A DNA stretch of 64,000 bases from Burkholderia cenocepacia (lineage in GTDB: Bacteria > Pseudomonadota > Gammaproteobacteria > Burkholderiales > Burkholderiaceae), in contig NZ_UAQZ01000003.1 in the NCBI RefSeq assembly GCF_900446215.1, forward strand, positions 124,001 through 188,000, read 5' to 3'. The notes under the pieces were generated by a model. The model did no database searches and had not been told where the DNA came from. It was given only the letters and a program-made list of their open reading frames with translations. Shown one piece after another: positions 31,845 to 41,495 of the stretch (position 1 is the stretch's first letter; each line of letters starts with the position of its first letter). Both the position numbers and the translations under genes were made by a program.

Positions 31845-32965
31845 GCGCGCGCTTCGCCGATGCGTTCTGGCCGCCGGCCGACGAGCTGGCCGAAGCGGCC
31901 GAGCGGATTCGCGCGCGGCTCGGCGACTGGCCGGACGGCGTGGCGCCGTGGCGGCTCTGCGTGGCGGCGCCCGACGTGCCGGCCGACGGCGACGTGCTGA
32001 TCGTGTCGGCCGGCGATCGCGCCGCGCAGGCGCGTGCGTCGGCCGTGTCGCGGCCAGCGTCGCCCGATGCGGTGGCGATCGAATTCGACGAGCGCAGCGC
32101 CGTGCTGCATGCGGCGGGCGTGCGCTACGCGCTGGACGCCGCGCATCCGCTCGCGGACGACTGGATCGCGGCGCTTGCCGCATTCCTCGATTGCGGCTTC
32201 GCACCGGTCGACGCGCTGGTTCTCGCGCTGGCGTGGCGCGACGGCGACGAGACGCACGCCGCCGACGCATGGCCGGTCGATGCCGAGCGATTCCCGTGCG
32301 TCGCCGGGCTGCCGCCCGCGCCGGAGCCGGCGTTCCCGCCGTGCCCCGCGCAACTCGGCCTCTATCCGGTCGTGCCGAGCGCCGAATGGGTCGAACGCGT
32401 GCTCGATGGCGGCGCGCGAACCGTGCAATTGCGCGTGAAAGATGCGACGCCGGACACACTCCGTCAAGAAATCGCGCGCGCGGTCGCGGCCGGGCGCCGC
32501 TATCCCGATGCGCGCGTGTTCATCAACGATCACTGGCAGATCGCCGCAGAAGAGGGGGCGTACGGGGTACATCTCGGTCAGGAGGACCTCGAAACGGCCG
32601 ATCTGGCCGCGATCGCGCGCGCGGGCCTGCGGCTCGGACTGTCGAGCCACGGTTATTACGAGATGTTGCGGGCGCTGCACGAACGGCCGAGCTACCTCGC
32701 GCTCGGCCCCGTGTACGCGACCGCGACCAAGGCCGTCGCCGCGCCGCCGCAGGGTTTGGCGCGGATTGCCCGCTACGCGCGCTTCGCCGGCGCGCGGGCG
32801 CCGCTGGTCGCGATCGGCGGGGTGGGGCTCGACGCGCTGCCGGCCGTGCTGGCGACGGGCGTCGGCAGCGTCGCGGTGGTCAGCGCGGTCACGGGCGCGG
32901 CCGACTATCGGACAGCGCTTATTGCACTGCAGCAGTGCTTTGCCGGACAATTTGACAATCGTTGA
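31841..32965 (+). CDS. thiE: Thiamine-phosphate synthase with extra N-terminal domain
   Basis: 374 aa, against about 210 for classical ThiE. Residues about 170-374 are the ThiE TIM barrel: QLGLYPVVPS, VQLRVKDAT, ARVFINDHW, GVHLGQEDL, LGLSSHGYYEM and LALGPVYATATK, coupling HMP-PP with thiazole phosphate. Residues 1-165 are additional. Their latter part (ALDAAHPLADDWIAALAAF and GFAPVDALVLALAW) faintly resembles the C-terminal helices of HMP-P kinase ThiD, but no kinase motif remains. I infer a decayed or repurposed domain. It closes the thiO-S-G-E operon. Confidence 0.92.
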   Translation: MSARFADAFWPPADELAEAAERIRARLGDWPDGVAPWRLCVAAPDVPADGDVLIVSAGDRAAQARASAVSRPASPDAVAIEFDERSAVLHAAGVRYALDAAHPLADDWIAALAAFLDCGFAPVDALVLALAWRDGDETHAADAWPVDAERFPCVAGLPPAPEPAFPPCPAQLGLYPVVPSAEWVERVLDGGARTVQLRVKDATPDTLRQEIARAVAAGRRYPDARVFINDHWQIAAEEGAYGVHLGQEDLETADLAAIARAGLRLGLSSHGYYEMLRALHERPSYLALGPVYATATKAVAAPPQGLARIARYARFAGARAPLVAIGGVGLDALPAVLATGVGSVAVVSAVTGAADYRTALIALQQCFAGQFDNR

Positions 32966-33011
32966 CCGGAGGGCCCGGAACGGCGTCACGACATCATTCC
33001 AATGCAGGCCC

Positions 33012-33017
33012 TATAAT
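33012..33017 (+). promoter_or_regulatory. Candidate -10 element for the mla operon
   Basis: Perfect TATAAT 32 nt before the mlaF GTG start. No clear -35 lies 16-18 nt upstream. The gap after thiE is only 84 nt. Confidence 0.35.
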
Positions 33018-33049
33018 TCGGCGTTCTGCGTAAAAGGACTGTCAGCTCC

Positions 33050-33871
33050 GTGAGCCCCACTCCTACCGAGACCCTGCTGGAACTTCGCGACGTCGACTTT
33101 GGCTACGGCGACCGCCTCGTCCTGTCCAACCTGAACCTGCGCTTCGGGCGCGGGCAGGTCGTCGCGGTCATGGGCGGCTCGGGTTGCGGCAAGACCACCG
33201 TGCTGCGCCTGATCGGCGGCCTCGTGCGCGCACGCCGCGGCCAGGTGCTGTTCGACGGCGCCGATGTCGGCGCGCAAACGCGCGACGGGCTGTATGCGTT
33301 GCGCCGCAAGATGGGCATGCTGTTCCAGTTCGGCGCGTTGTTTACCGACATGTCGGTGTTCGAGAACGTCGCGTTCGCGCTGCGCGAACATACCGATCTG
33401 CCCGAAGACCTGATCCGCGACCTCGTGCTGATGAAGCTCAACGCGGTCGGGCTGCGCGGCGCGCGCGACCTGATGCCGTCCGAGGTGTCGGGCGGGATGG
33501 CGCGCCGCATCGCGCTGGCACGCGCGATCGCGCTCGATCCGCAGCTCATCATGTACGACGAGCCGTTCGCGGGCCTCGATCCGATCTCGCTCGGCATCAC
33601 CGCGAACCTGATCCGCACGCTGAACCAGGCGCTCGGCGCGACGTCGATCCTCGTCACGCACGACGTGCCGGAATCGTTCGCGATCGCCGATTACGTGTAT
33701 TTTCTGGCCAATGGCGGCGTGCTCGCGCAGGGTACGCCCGACGAGCTGCGCGCGTCGACCGATCCGAGCGTGCGGCAATTCATCGACGGCGCGCCGGACG
33801 GCCCGTTCAAATTTCATTACACGAGCCCGCCGCTCGCGGCGGATTTCGGGCTCGGCGGAGGGCGCGCATGA
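33050..33871 (+). CDS. mlaF: Mla phospholipid transporter ATPase MlaF
   Basis: 273 aa cytoplasmic ATPase of the MlaFEDB complex, which moves phospholipid between inner membrane and periplasmic carrier to keep outer-membrane asymmetry. Walker [11 protein letters not shown]-loop [19 protein letters not shown] (the extended Mla-type loop), signature [15 protein letters not shown], Walker [13 protein letters not shown] and H-loop [10 protein letters not shown]. Start GTG 33050. ATGA overlap with mlaE. Confidence 0.95.
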   Translation: MSPTPTETLLELRDVDFGYGDRLVLSNLNLRFGRGQVVAVMGGSGCGKTTVLRLIGGLVRARRGQVLFDGADVGAQTRDGLYALRRKMGMLFQFGALFTDMSVFENVAFALREHTDLPEDLIRDLVLMKLNAVGLRGARDLMPSEVSGGMARRIALARAIALDPQLIMYDEPFAGLDPISLGITANLIRTLNQALGATSILVTHDVPESFAIADYVYFLANGGVLAQGTPDELRASTDPSVRQFIDGAPDGPFKFHYTSPPLAADFGLGGGRA

Positions 33872-34635
33872 TCAGCGCGATCGGACGTTACGTCATCGGC
33901 GGCCTCGAGCGCGCGGGCTACGGCACGCGCCTGTTCGTGCGCCTCGTGCTGGAATTCTTCCCGCTGCTGCGCCGGCCGCGGCTGGTCACGAAGCAGATCC
34001 ACTTCCTCGGCAACTATTCGTTCGTGATCATCGCCGTGTCGGGGCTGTTCGTCGGCTTCGTGCTCGGGCTGCAGGGCTATTACACGCTGAACCGCTACGG
34101 TTCCGAGCAGGCGCTCGGCCTGCTGGTCGCGCTGTCGCTCGTGCGCGAGCTCGGGCCGGTCGTCACCGCGCTGCTGTTCGCGGGCCGCGCGGGCACGTCG
34201 CTCACGGCCGAGATCGGCCTGATGAAGGCCGGCGAGCAGCTCACCGCGCTCGAAATGATGGCGGTCGACCCGATCAAGAACGTGATCGCGCCGCGCATGT
34301 GGGCGGGCATCATCGCGATGCCGCTGCTGGCCGCGATCTTCAACGCGGTCGGCGTGCTCGGCGGTTATTTCGTCGGCGTCGTGCTGATCGGCGTCGATCC
34401 GGGCGCGTTCTGGTCGCAGATGCAGGGCGGGGTCCAGGTCTGGGCCGACGTCGGCAACGGCGTGATCAAGAGCATCGTGTTCGGCTTCGCCGTGACCTTC
34501 ATTGCGCTGTACCAGGGGTATGAAGCGAAGCCCACGCCCGAGGGCGTGTCGCGCGCGACCACCAAGACGGTCGTGTTTGCGTCGCTCGCCGTACTCGGCC
34601 TCGATTTCCTGCTGACCGCGCTGATGTTCAGCTAA
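33868..34635 (+). CDS. mlaE: Mla phospholipid transporter permease MlaE
   Basis: 255 aa MlaE/YrbE-family permease with about five or six hydrophobic segments. Conserved [21 protein letters not shown]-like helix (here [13 protein letters not shown]), [19 protein letters not shown] and [21 protein letters not shown], the coupling loop contacting MlaF. Start inside the mlaF stop. Confidence 0.95.
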   Translation: MISAIGRYVIGGLERAGYGTRLFVRLVLEFFPLLRRPRLVTKQIHFLGNYSFVIIAVSGLFVGFVLGLQGYYTLNRYGSEQALGLLVALSLVRELGPVVTALLFAGRAGTSLTAEIGLMKAGEQLTALEMMAVDPIKNVIAPRMWAGIIAMPLLAAIFNAVGVLGGYFVGVVLIGVDPGAFWSQMQGGVQVWADVGNGVIKSIVFGFAVTFIALYQGYEAKPTPEGVSRATTKTVVFASLAVLGLDFLLTALMFS

Positions 34636-34659
34636 GCCTCAGCCAAGCCAAATTTTGGG

Positions 34660-35220
34660 ATGACGATGAAAAAGACTGCTCTCGACTTCTGGGTCGGCCT
34701 GTTCGTGGTGGTGGGCTTCCTTGCGGTGCTGTTCCTGGCGCTGAAGGTCGGCAACATGAGCTCGCTGTCGTTTCAGCCGACCTACTCGGTGAGAATGAAA
34801 TTCGACAATATCGGCGGGCTGAAGCCGCGCGCGGCCGTGAAGAGCGCCGGCGTCGTGGTCGGCCGCGTGAAGTCGATCGGCTTCGACACGAACACGTACC
34901 AGGCGCTCGTCACGATCGACGTCGACGGCCAGTACCAATTCCCGAAGGATTCGTCGGCGAAGATCCTGACGTCGGGCCTGCTCGGCGAGCAATATATCGG
35001 CCTCGATCCGGGCGGCGACACCGAAATGCTGAAGGCGGGCGATACGATCACGATGACGCAATCGGCGATCGTGCTCGAGAACCTGATCGGCCAGTTCCTG
35101 TACAGCAAGGCCGCCGATGCGGGCGGTGCGAAGCCGGCAGCCGGCGCATCGGCCGCGCCGGCCGCGCCTGCGCCGGTGGCGGTGCCGGCGTCGGCGGTGT
35201 CCGGTTCAGCCGGCCAATAA
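34660..35220 (+). CDS. mlaD: MCE-domain protein MlaD
   Basis: 186 aa. One N-terminal anchor (about residues 9-30, DFWVGLFVVVGFLAVLFLAL), one MCE domain (about 40-118; MKFDNIGGLKPRAAVKSAGV is the signature), then a helical segment and an Ala/Pro-rich C-terminal tail. MlaD forms the hexameric periplasmic ring of the complex. ATG 34660 and ATG 34666 are both possible starts. Confidence 0.94.
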   Translation: MTMKKTALDFWVGLFVVVGFLAVLFLALKVGNMSSLSFQPTYSVRMKFDNIGGLKPRAAVKSAGVVVGRVKSIGFDTNTYQALVTIDVDGQYQFPKDSSAKILTSGLLGEQYIGLDPGGDTEMLKAGDTITMTQSAIVLENLIGQFLYSKAADAGGAKPAAGASAAPAAPAPVAVPASAVSGSAGQ

Positions 35221-35245
35221 CCACACGAGAGAAAACAAGAGGGTA

Positions 35246-36214
35246 ATGACCATGCACACGATCCGCATCAGGCACGCCGCGCTGGCGGTAGCGGCAGTCG
35301 CCGCGTTGAGCGGCTGCGCGACCGTGCAGACGCCGACCAAGGGCGATCCGCTCGAAGGCTTCAACCGGACGATGTACAAGTTCAACGACACGGTCGACAC
35401 GTACGCGCTGAAACCGGTCGCGAAGGGCTACCAGTACGTGGTGCCGCAGCCGGTGCGCGACAGCGTGACGAACTTCTTCTCGAACATCGGCGACGTCTAC
35501 ATCGCGGCGAACAACATCGTGCAGCTGCGCATCGCGGACGGCGTCGGCGACATCATGCGCGTCGTGATCAACACGGTGTTCGGCGTCGGCGGTCTGTTCG
35601 ACGTCGCGACGATCGCGAAGCTGCCGAAGCACACGGCCGACTTCGGGATCACGATGGGCCGCTACGGCATGCCGTCGGGCCCGTATCTCGTGCTGCCGCT
35701 GCTCGGCCCGAGCACGCTGCGTGACACGGCCGGCCTCGGCGTCGACTACGTCGGCAACCCGCTTACCTACGTGAAGCCGGATGGCCTGAGCTGGGGCCTG
35801 TTCGGCGTGAACCTCGTCAACACGCGTGCGAACCTGCTCGGCGCGGGCGACGTGCTGGACGCCGCGGCGCTCGACAAGTATTCGTTCGTGCGCAACGCGT
35901 ACCTGCAGCGCCGTCAGGCGCTGATCAGCAACGCCCGCGGCGAGGCCGCCGTAACGTCGAACAACGACGCGCTGCCGAAGTACGACCTGCCGGAAGACGG
36001 CGCGGCACCGGCGGCAGCCGGCGCGGCCGGTACCGCGGGTGCGGCGGCGGTGGGCGGTGCGGCGCCGGCGGGCGCATCGGGCGCGGCGGTTGCTGCGCCG
36101 GCGTCGGGCACGGCCGAATCGCCGAACCCGGCCAGCGAGACGAACGTGCCGGCGATGCAGGTGGCGCCGCCGTCGCCGGGCGGGTTCCGGTTCCCGAGCA
36201 TCCGGCTGCACTGA
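35246..36214 (+). CDS. mlaA: MlaA (VacJ) outer-membrane lipoprotein
   Basis: 322 aa. Lipobox LSGC at about residues 21-24 (AALSGCATVQ). The MlaA core includes DPLEGFNRTMYKFNDTVD, KPVAKGYQYVVPQPVRD, NVIQ-type helix NIVQLRIADG and FGITMGRYGMPSGPYLVLP. A long Ala/Gly/Pro-rich tail (about 245-322) is added. MlaA removes phospholipid from the outer leaflet and hands it to MlaC. AGAGGG (35238-35243) would also suit the in-frame ATG at 35252. Enteric bacteria keep mlaA apart from mlaFEDCB; here it is inside. Confidence 0.93.
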   Translation: MTMHTIRIRHAALAVAAVAALSGCATVQTPTKGDPLEGFNRTMYKFNDTVDTYALKPVAKGYQYVVPQPVRDSVTNFFSNIGDVYIAANNIVQLRIADGVGDIMRVVINTVFGVGGLFDVATIAKLPKHTADFGITMGRYGMPSGPYLVLPLLGPSTLRDTAGLGVDYVGNPLTYVKPDGLSWGLFGVNLVNTRANLLGAGDVLDAAALDKYSFVRNAYLQRRQALISNARGEAAVTSNNDALPKYDLPEDGAAPAAAGAAGTAGAAAVGGAAPAGASGAAVAAPASGTAESPNPASETNVPAMQVAPPSPGGFRFPSIRLH

Positions 36215-36322
36215 CGGACTTACATTCGTTACAGCCGGAAACGATTCAGTCGGTAGCGTACGCGAACTTGCGCGTAAGCTACCTGCTCCAACCTTCGCAT
36301 CGACTCATTCATGCAGGCCACT

Positions 36323-36955
36323 ATGATGAAAAAACTGTTCCTGATCCCCGTTTTCGCGGCGCTGTTCTCGTTCGGCAGCGCAGCTCACGCGCAAGTCGAC
36401 CAGTCGAACCCGCAGGCGCTGATCAAGACGGCGACGCAGCAGGTGCTCGACGAAGTCAAGCAGCAGACGATCAAGCAGGGCGACACCAACCGCATCATCT
36501 CGATCGTCAACAAGGACATCCTGCCGTACACCGATTTCCGCCGCACCACGCAGCTCGCGATGGGCCGCAACTGGCGCACGGCGACGGCCGAGCAGCAACA
36601 GCAGGTTCAGGAGCAGTTCAAGCTGCTGCTGATCCGCACGTATTCGGGCGCGCTCGCGCAGCTGAAGCCGGACCAGCAGATCCAGTACCCGCCGTTCCGT
36701 GCGGATCCGGCCGATACCGACGTCGTGGTCAAGACGGTCGCGATGAACAACGGCCAGCCGGTCCAGATCGATTACCGCCTGTACAAGACGGCGAACGGCT
36801 GGAAGGTGTATGACCTGAACGTGCTCGGCGCATGGCTGATCCAGACCTACCAGCAGCAGTTCAACGAGAAGATCCAGCAAAGCGGCGTGGAAGGGCTGAT
36901 CCAGTTCCTGACGCAGCGCAACCAGCAACTTGCCGCCGGCAAGCAAGCGTCGTGA
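36323..36955 (+). CDS. mlaC: Periplasmic phospholipid carrier MlaC (Ttg2D)
   Basis: About 210 aa. Cleavable signal peptide MMKKLFLIPVFAALFSF...AHA. The mature domain has TDFRRTTQLAMGRNWRTA, FKLLLIRTYSGALAQ and IDYRLYKTANGWKVYDLNV, all MlaC hallmarks. ATGs at 36311, 36323 and 36326 share the frame; 36323/36326 begin a textbook signal peptide. It shuttles lipid between MlaA and MlaFEDB. GTGA overlap with mlaB. Confidence 0.93.
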   Translation: MMKKLFLIPVFAALFSFGSAAHAQVDQSNPQALIKTATQQVLDEVKQQTIKQGDTNRIISIVNKDILPYTDFRRTTQLAMGRNWRTATAEQQQQVQEQFKLLLIRTYSGALAQLKPDQQIQYPPFRADPADTDVVVKTVAMNNGQPVQIDYRLYKTANGWKVYDLNVLGAWLIQTYQQQFNEKIQQSGVEGLIQFLTQRNQQLAAGKQAS

Positions 36956-37227
36956 GCGGCTTCGAAGCCGGCTCCTCGCTGACCGTCGCGAGCGCGAAGT
37001 CCGCGCTCGCGGCCGGTCTTGCGCGCATCGGTGCGGGCGCAACCGCCGTCGATTGCGCGGCGCTGACGCAGTTCGACTCGTCCGCGCTCGCCGTGCTGCT
37101 CGCATGGCAACGTGCCGCCAAAGCGCGCGGCGCGACCCTCGACATCCTCAATCTCCCTCCGAAGCTCGCCAGCCTCGCGCACGCCTACGGCGTCGACGCG
37201 CTCATCGAAGGCACCGGGCGACATTGA
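36952..37227 (+). CDS. mlaB: STAS-domain protein MlaB
   Basis: 91 aa single STAS domain, cytoplasmic partner that stabilises MlaF. The conserved CAALTQFDSSALAVLLAW motif and the following ILNLPPKLASLAHAYGV helix are clear. Start GTG 36952 overlaps the mlaC stop. Confidence 0.92.
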   Translation: MSGFEAGSSLTVASAKSALAAGLARIGAGATAVDCAALTQFDSSALAVLLAWQRAAKARGATLDILNLPPKLASLAHAYGVDALIEGTGRH

Positions 37228-37419
37228 TCCTGTCCGACCGAAGCCTGCCGCGCCAGCCGGCGCGCGCATGCTTCAGGCCGCGCGCCCTCGGCGCCGGCTC
37301 CCCCAGCCGGTTTGCCCTATAATCAAGCGTTTTGCGGGGCAGCCAATCGGCGTCCGGCCCCCATTTTCTTTCGCAGCAAGCACAGAATAGGCGTCGCGGC
37401 CCTGGCGTCGCGCACAGTC

Positions 37420-38346
37420 ATGTCAGCCATAGAAATCCGTCACGTCAAGAAGCGCTACAAGTCGCTTCAGGCGCTCAAGGGCGTCAGCCTGTCGGTCGAG
37501 GAAGGCGAGTTTTTCGGTCTGCTCGGCCCCAACGGCGCAGGCAAGACCACGCTCATCAGTATCCTCGCCGGGCTCGCCCGGGCCGACGAAGGCAGTATCT
37601 CGGTGCGCGGTCACGACGTCGTCCAGGACTTCCGCAATGCGCGCCGCGCGCTCGGCGTCGTGCCGCAGGAACTCGTTTTCGACCCGTTCTTCACCGTCCG
37701 CGAGACGCTGCGGATCCAGTCCGGCTACTTCGGGCTGCGCCGCAACGACGACTGGATCGATGAAGTGATGGCCAATCTCGATCTCACCGAGAAAGCCGAC
37801 GCGAACATGCGCGCGCTGTCGGGCGGGATGAAGCGCCGCGTGCTCGTCGCGCAGGCGCTCGTGCACCGGCCGCCGGTGATCGTGCTCGACGAGCCGACCG
37901 CCGGCGTCGACGTCGAATTGCGCCAGACGCTGTGGAAATTCATCTCGCGCCTGAACCGCGAGGGTCACACGATCGTGCTGACCACCCATTACCTCGAGGA
38001 AGCCGAGTCGCTGTGCGACCGCATCGCGATGCTGCGCCGGGGCGAAGTCGTCGCGCTCGACCGCACCGACGCGCTGCTGCGCCGGTTCGCGGGCCTGCAA
38101 CTGTATCTGCGGTTCGCGACCGGTGCGCTGCCGGCCGAGCTGCGCGGGCTGGAGACCGATCCGGCCGCGCGCGCGCCGGGCGAGCACCTGCTGCGTCTCG
38201 GGAGCTACGACGAGGTCGAACGCATCCTCGCGCAATGCCGCGCGGCCGGCTGCACGTTCGACGAGATCGAGGTCCGCAAGGCCGACCTCGAGGATGTGTT
38301 CGTCCAGGTGATGAACGGGGCCGAGGTGATCGAGGGGCTGGCATGA
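37420..38346 (+). CDS. ABC-2 type transporter ATPase (YadG-like)
   Basis: 308 aa. Walker A GPNGAGKTTL, Q-loop VVPQELVFDPFFTV, signature LSGGMKRRVLVAQAL, Walker B VIVLDEPTAGVD and H-loop VLTTHYLEEAE, then an accessory C-terminal domain. The EARLY in-frame ATG at 37312 adds an unconserved tail; MSAIEIRHVKKRY at 37420 is the natural start. A TATAAT at 37318-37323 may be its own promoter. ATGA overlap with the permease gene. Substrate unknown. Confidence 0.9.
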   Translation: MSAIEIRHVKKRYKSLQALKGVSLSVEEGEFFGLLGPNGAGKTTLISILAGLARADEGSISVRGHDVVQDFRNARRALGVVPQELVFDPFFTVRETLRIQSGYFGLRRNDDWIDEVMANLDLTEKADANMRALSGGMKRRVLVAQALVHRPPVIVLDEPTAGVDVELRQTLWKFISRLNREGHTIVLTTHYLEEAESLCDRIAMLRRGEVVALDRTDALLRRFAGLQLYLRFATGALPAELRGLETDPAARAPGEHLLRLGSYDEVERILAQCRAAGCTFDEIEVRKADLEDVFVQVMNGAEVIEGLA

Positions 38347-39164
38347 ATCAACACTCCCCACGCGAACTGCGTTCGCTGACGTCCGAGGGGACGGCCCGGC
38401 GCGTGCCGGGCAGCGGGTTTCGCACGCTGTTCTACAAGGAACTGCTGCGTTTCTGGAAGGTGTCGTTCCAGACGGTGCTCGCGCCGATCGTCACTGCGCT
38501 GCTGTATCTGACGATCTTCGGCCACGCGCTGTCGGGCCGCGTCGAGGTCTATCCGGGCGTCGAGTACGTGAGCTTTCTCGTGCCGGGCCTCGTGATGATG
38601 AGCGTGCTGCAGAACGCGTTCGCGAACAGCTCGTCGTCGCTGATCCAGTCGAAGATCACCGGCAACCTCGTGTTCATGCTGCTGCCGCCGCTGTCGTACC
38701 GCGACATCTTCGGCGCGTACGTGCTCGCGTCCGTGGTGCGCGGGCTCGCGGTCGGCACCGGCGTGTTCGTCGTGACGATCTGGTTTATCCCGATGCACTT
38801 CGCGGCGCCGCTGTTCATCATCGCGTTCGCGCTGCTCGGCTCGGCGATCCTCGGCACGCTCGGCCTGATCGCCGGGATCTGGGCCGAGAAGTTCGACCAG
38901 CTCGCCGCGTTCCAGAACTTCCTGATCATGCCGCTGACGTTCCTGTCCGGCGTGTTCTATTCGACGCACTCGCTGCCGCCCGTATGGCGCGAAGTGTCGC
39001 GTCTCAACCCGTTTTTCTACATGATCGACGGCTTCCGTTTCGGGTTCTTCGGCGCGTCCGACATCAACCCGTTCGCGAGCCTCGCGATCGTCACCGGTTT
39101 CTTCGTGCTGCTCGCGCTGATCGCGATGCGGCTGCTCGCGACCGGCTACAAACTGCGTCATTGA
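38343..39164 (+). CDS. ABC-2 type transporter permease (YadH-like)
   Basis: 273 aa with six predicted helices and the ABC-2 pattern: FRTLFYKELLRFWKV at the N-terminus, LVPGLVMMSVLQNAFANSS after helix 2 and MPLTFLSGVFYSTHSLPP before the last helix. It forms the membrane part for the preceding ATPase. Position beside mla and murA hints at an envelope substrate, by inference only. Confidence 0.9.
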   Translation: MNQHSPRELRSLTSEGTARRVPGSGFRTLFYKELLRFWKVSFQTVLAPIVTALLYLTIFGHALSGRVEVYPGVEYVSFLVPGLVMMSVLQNAFANSSSSLIQSKITGNLVFMLLPPLSYRDIFGAYVLASVVRGLAVGTGVFVVTIWFIPMHFAAPLFIIAFALLGSAILGTLGLIAGIWAEKFDQLAAFQNFLIMPLTFLSGVFYSTHSLPPVWREVSRLNPFFYMIDGFRFGFFGASDINPFASLAIVTGFFVLLALIAMRLLATGYKLRH

Positions 39165-39217
39165 TATCGTCAGGCCGCGGCCGCCCAGGGCGGCGCGCGC
39201 CACAGGAGCCATACACC

Positions 39218-39457
39218 ATGTTGCCGACTCCCGAACAGGTCAAGCAATACATCGCCGGCGGTCTCGCCTGCACGCATCTGGAAGTCGAAGGCGACGGCCA
39301 GCATTTCTTCGCGACGATCGTGTCGGCGGCCTTCGAAGGCAAGCGGCCGATCCAGCGGCACCAGCTCGTCTATGCGGCGCTCGGCGATCGCATGAAGCAG
39401 GAAATTCACGCGCTCAGCATGAAGACGCTGACGCCCGCCGAATGGCAGAACGCATAA
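39218..39457 (+). CDS. ibaG: BolA-family protein IbaG
   Basis: 79 aa. BolA fold with [35 protein letters not shown] (conserved His, possible Fe-S ligand with a monothiol glutaredoxin) and [19 protein letters not shown] (39204-39207) precedes ATG 39218. IbaG-murA adjacency is conserved in enterobacteria and supports the symbol. Confidence 0.9.
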   Translation: MLPTPEQVKQYIAGGLACTHLEVEGDGQHFFATIVSAAFEGKRPIQRHQLVYAALGDRMKQEIHALSMKTLTPAEWQNA

Positions 39458-39471
39458 ACGGAAATCACTGA

Positions 39472-40821
39472 GTGCAAGTCACCGTCAACGAGCGCGACGC
39501 CGTCCAGAGCGTCGCCACGGCACACCCGGCCGCCAACGGGGAATCGCAGGGACAGGGGATGGACAAACTCGCGATCGAAGGCGGTCGCCGCCTGTCCGGC
39601 GAGATCGTCGTGTCGGGCGCGAAGAACGCCGCGCTGCCGATCCTGTGCGCGGGTCTGCTCACCGCCGACCCGGTCGATCTCGACAACGTGCCGAACCTGA
39701 AGGACGTGCGCACGACGCTGAAGGTGCTGAACCAGATGGGCGTGAAGAGCGAGACCGACGGCTGCCGCGTGCAGCTCGACGCGTCGCGCGTCGACAACCT
39801 CGTCGCGCCGTACGAGCTCGTGAAGACGATGCGCGCGTCGATCCTCGTGCTCGGACCGCTGCTCGCGCGTTTCGGCGAGGCGAAGGTGTCGCTGCCGGGC
39901 GGCTGCGCGATCGGCGCGCGACCGGTCGACCAGCACATCAAGGGCCTGCAGGCGATGGGCGCCGAGATCAGCATCGAGCACGGCTTCATCGAGGCGCGCG
40001 CGAAGCGCCTGAAGGGCGCGCGCATCGTGACCGACATGATCACGGTGACGGGCACGGAAAACCTGCTGATGGCCGCGACGCTCGCCGACGGCGAGACGGT
40101 GATCGAAAACGCCGCGCGCGAGCCGGAAGTGAGCGATCTCGCACACTTGCTGGTCGCGATGGGCGCGAAAATCGACGGCATCGGCACCGATCGCCTCGTG
40201 ATCCAGGGCGTCGAGCGGCTGCACGGCGCGCGTCATGCGGTGATCCCCGACCGGATCGAGGCCGGCACGTTCCTGTGCGCGGTCGCGGCGGCCGGCGGCG
40301 ACGTGATGCTGACGGGCGTGCGCCCGCACATCCTCGACGCGGTGATCGACAAGCTGCGCGAAGCCGGCGTGTCGATCGAGGAAGGCGACAGCTGGCTGCG
40401 CGTGAAGATGGATCGCCGCCCGTCGGCGGTGACGATCCGCACGTCGGAATACCCGGCGTTCCCGACCGACATGCAGGCGCAGTTCATGGCCCTCAATACG
40501 GTCGCGACGGGCACCGCGCAGGTCGTCGAGACCATTTTCGAGAACCGCTTCATGCATGTGCAGGAGCTGAACCGGCTCGGCGCGAACATCACGATCGACG
40601 GCAACACGGCGCTCGTGACGGGCGTCGACAAGCTGTCGGGCGCGAACGTGATGGCGACCGACCTGCGTGCGTCGGCGAGCCTCGTGATCGCCGGGCTGCG
40701 CGCCGACGGCGAAACGCTCGTCGACCGCATCTATCACCTGGACCGCGGCTACGACCGCATGGAAGCCAAACTGACCGCCGTCGGCGCGAACGTGCGCCGC
40801 CTCTCCGGGAGCCAAGCATGA
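39472..40821 (+). CDS. murA: UDP-N-acetylglucosamine 1-carboxyvinyltransferase
   Basis: 449 aa from GTG 39472, or 420 from ATG 39559 ([14 protein letters not shown]), which has GACAGGGG before it and matches the usual length; the first 29 residues are unconserved. It adds PEP enolpyruvyl to UDP-GlcNAc, the first committed step of peptidoglycan synthesis. The catalytic Cys is in [13 protein letters not shown] (Cys145 from the long start), so fosfomycin sensitivity of the enzyme is expected. ATGA overlap with hisG. Confidence 0.96.
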   Translation: MQVTVNERDAVQSVATAHPAANGESQGQGMDKLAIEGGRRLSGEIVVSGAKNAALPILCAGLLTADPVDLDNVPNLKDVRTTLKVLNQMGVKSETDGCRVQLDASRVDNLVAPYELVKTMRASILVLGPLLARFGEAKVSLPGGCAIGARPVDQHIKGLQAMGAEISIEHGFIEARAKRLKGARIVTDMITVTGTENLLMAATLADGETVIENAAREPEVSDLAHLLVAMGAKIDGIGTDRLVIQGVERLHGARHAVIPDRIEAGTFLCAVAAAGGDVMLTGVRPHILDAVIDKLREAGVSIEEGDSWLRVKMDRRPSAVTIRTSEYPAFPTDMQAQFMALNTVATGTAQVVETIFENRFMHVQELNRLGANITIDGNTALVTGVDKLSGANVMATDLRASASLVIAGLRADGETLVDRIYHLDRGYDRMEAKLTAVGANVRRLSGSQA

Positions 40822-41471
40822 CCGCGCCGCTGACCCTCGCCCTGTCGAAGGGCCGGATTTTCGAGGAAACCCTGCCGCTGCTGGCCGCCGCCGGCGTGCA
40901 GGTGGCCGAGGACCCGGAAACGTCGCGCAAGCTGATCCTGCCGACGACCGATCCGAACCTGCGCGTGATCATCGTGCGCGCGAGCGACGTGCCGACCTAC
41001 GTCGAATACGGCGCGGCCGATTTCGGCGTGGCCGGCAAGGACGTGCTGGTCGAGCACGGCGGCTCGGGCCTGTACCAGCCGATCGATCTGAACATTGCGC
41101 GCTGCCGGATGTCGGTGGCCGTGCCGGCCGGTTTCGACTACGCGAACGCAGTGCGCCAGGGCGCGCGCCTGCGGGTCGCGACCAAGTACGTCGAAACGGC
41201 GCGCGAACACTTTGCCGCGAAGGGCGTGCACGTCGACCTGATCAAGCTGTACGGCTCGATGGAGCTCGCGCCGCTGGTCGGGCTGGCCGACGCGATCGTC
41301 GACCTCGTCAGCTCGGGCGGCACGCTGAAGGCGAACAATCTGGTCGAGGTCGAGGAGATCATGGCGATCTCGTCGCGCCTCGTCGTGAACCAGGCCGCGC
41401 TGAAGCTGAAGCGCGCGGCGCTCAAGCCGATCCTCGACGCGTTCGAACGCGCGTCGCAGAATGGCGGTTGA
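40818..41471 (+). CDS. hisG: ATP phosphoribosyltransferase, short form
   Basis: 217 aa, catalytic subunit for the first step of histidine synthesis. [33 protein letters not shown] and [18 protein letters not shown] (PRPP loop) are diagnostic. It lacks the C-terminal regulatory domain of long HisG, so it needs HisZ, which is not in this window. First his gene, coupled to murA by ATGA. Confidence 0.96.
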   Translation: MTAPLTLALSKGRIFEETLPLLAAAGVQVAEDPETSRKLILPTTDPNLRVIIVRASDVPTYVEYGAADFGVAGKDVLVEHGGSGLYQPIDLNIARCRMSVAVPAGFDYANAVRQGARLRVATKYVETAREHFAAKGVHVDLIKLYGSMELAPLVGLADAIVDLVSSGGTLKANNLVEVEEIMAISSRLVVNQAALKLKRAALKPILDAFERASQNGG

Positions 41472-41495
41472 GCGCATCACCGTAACGGAACTCCC

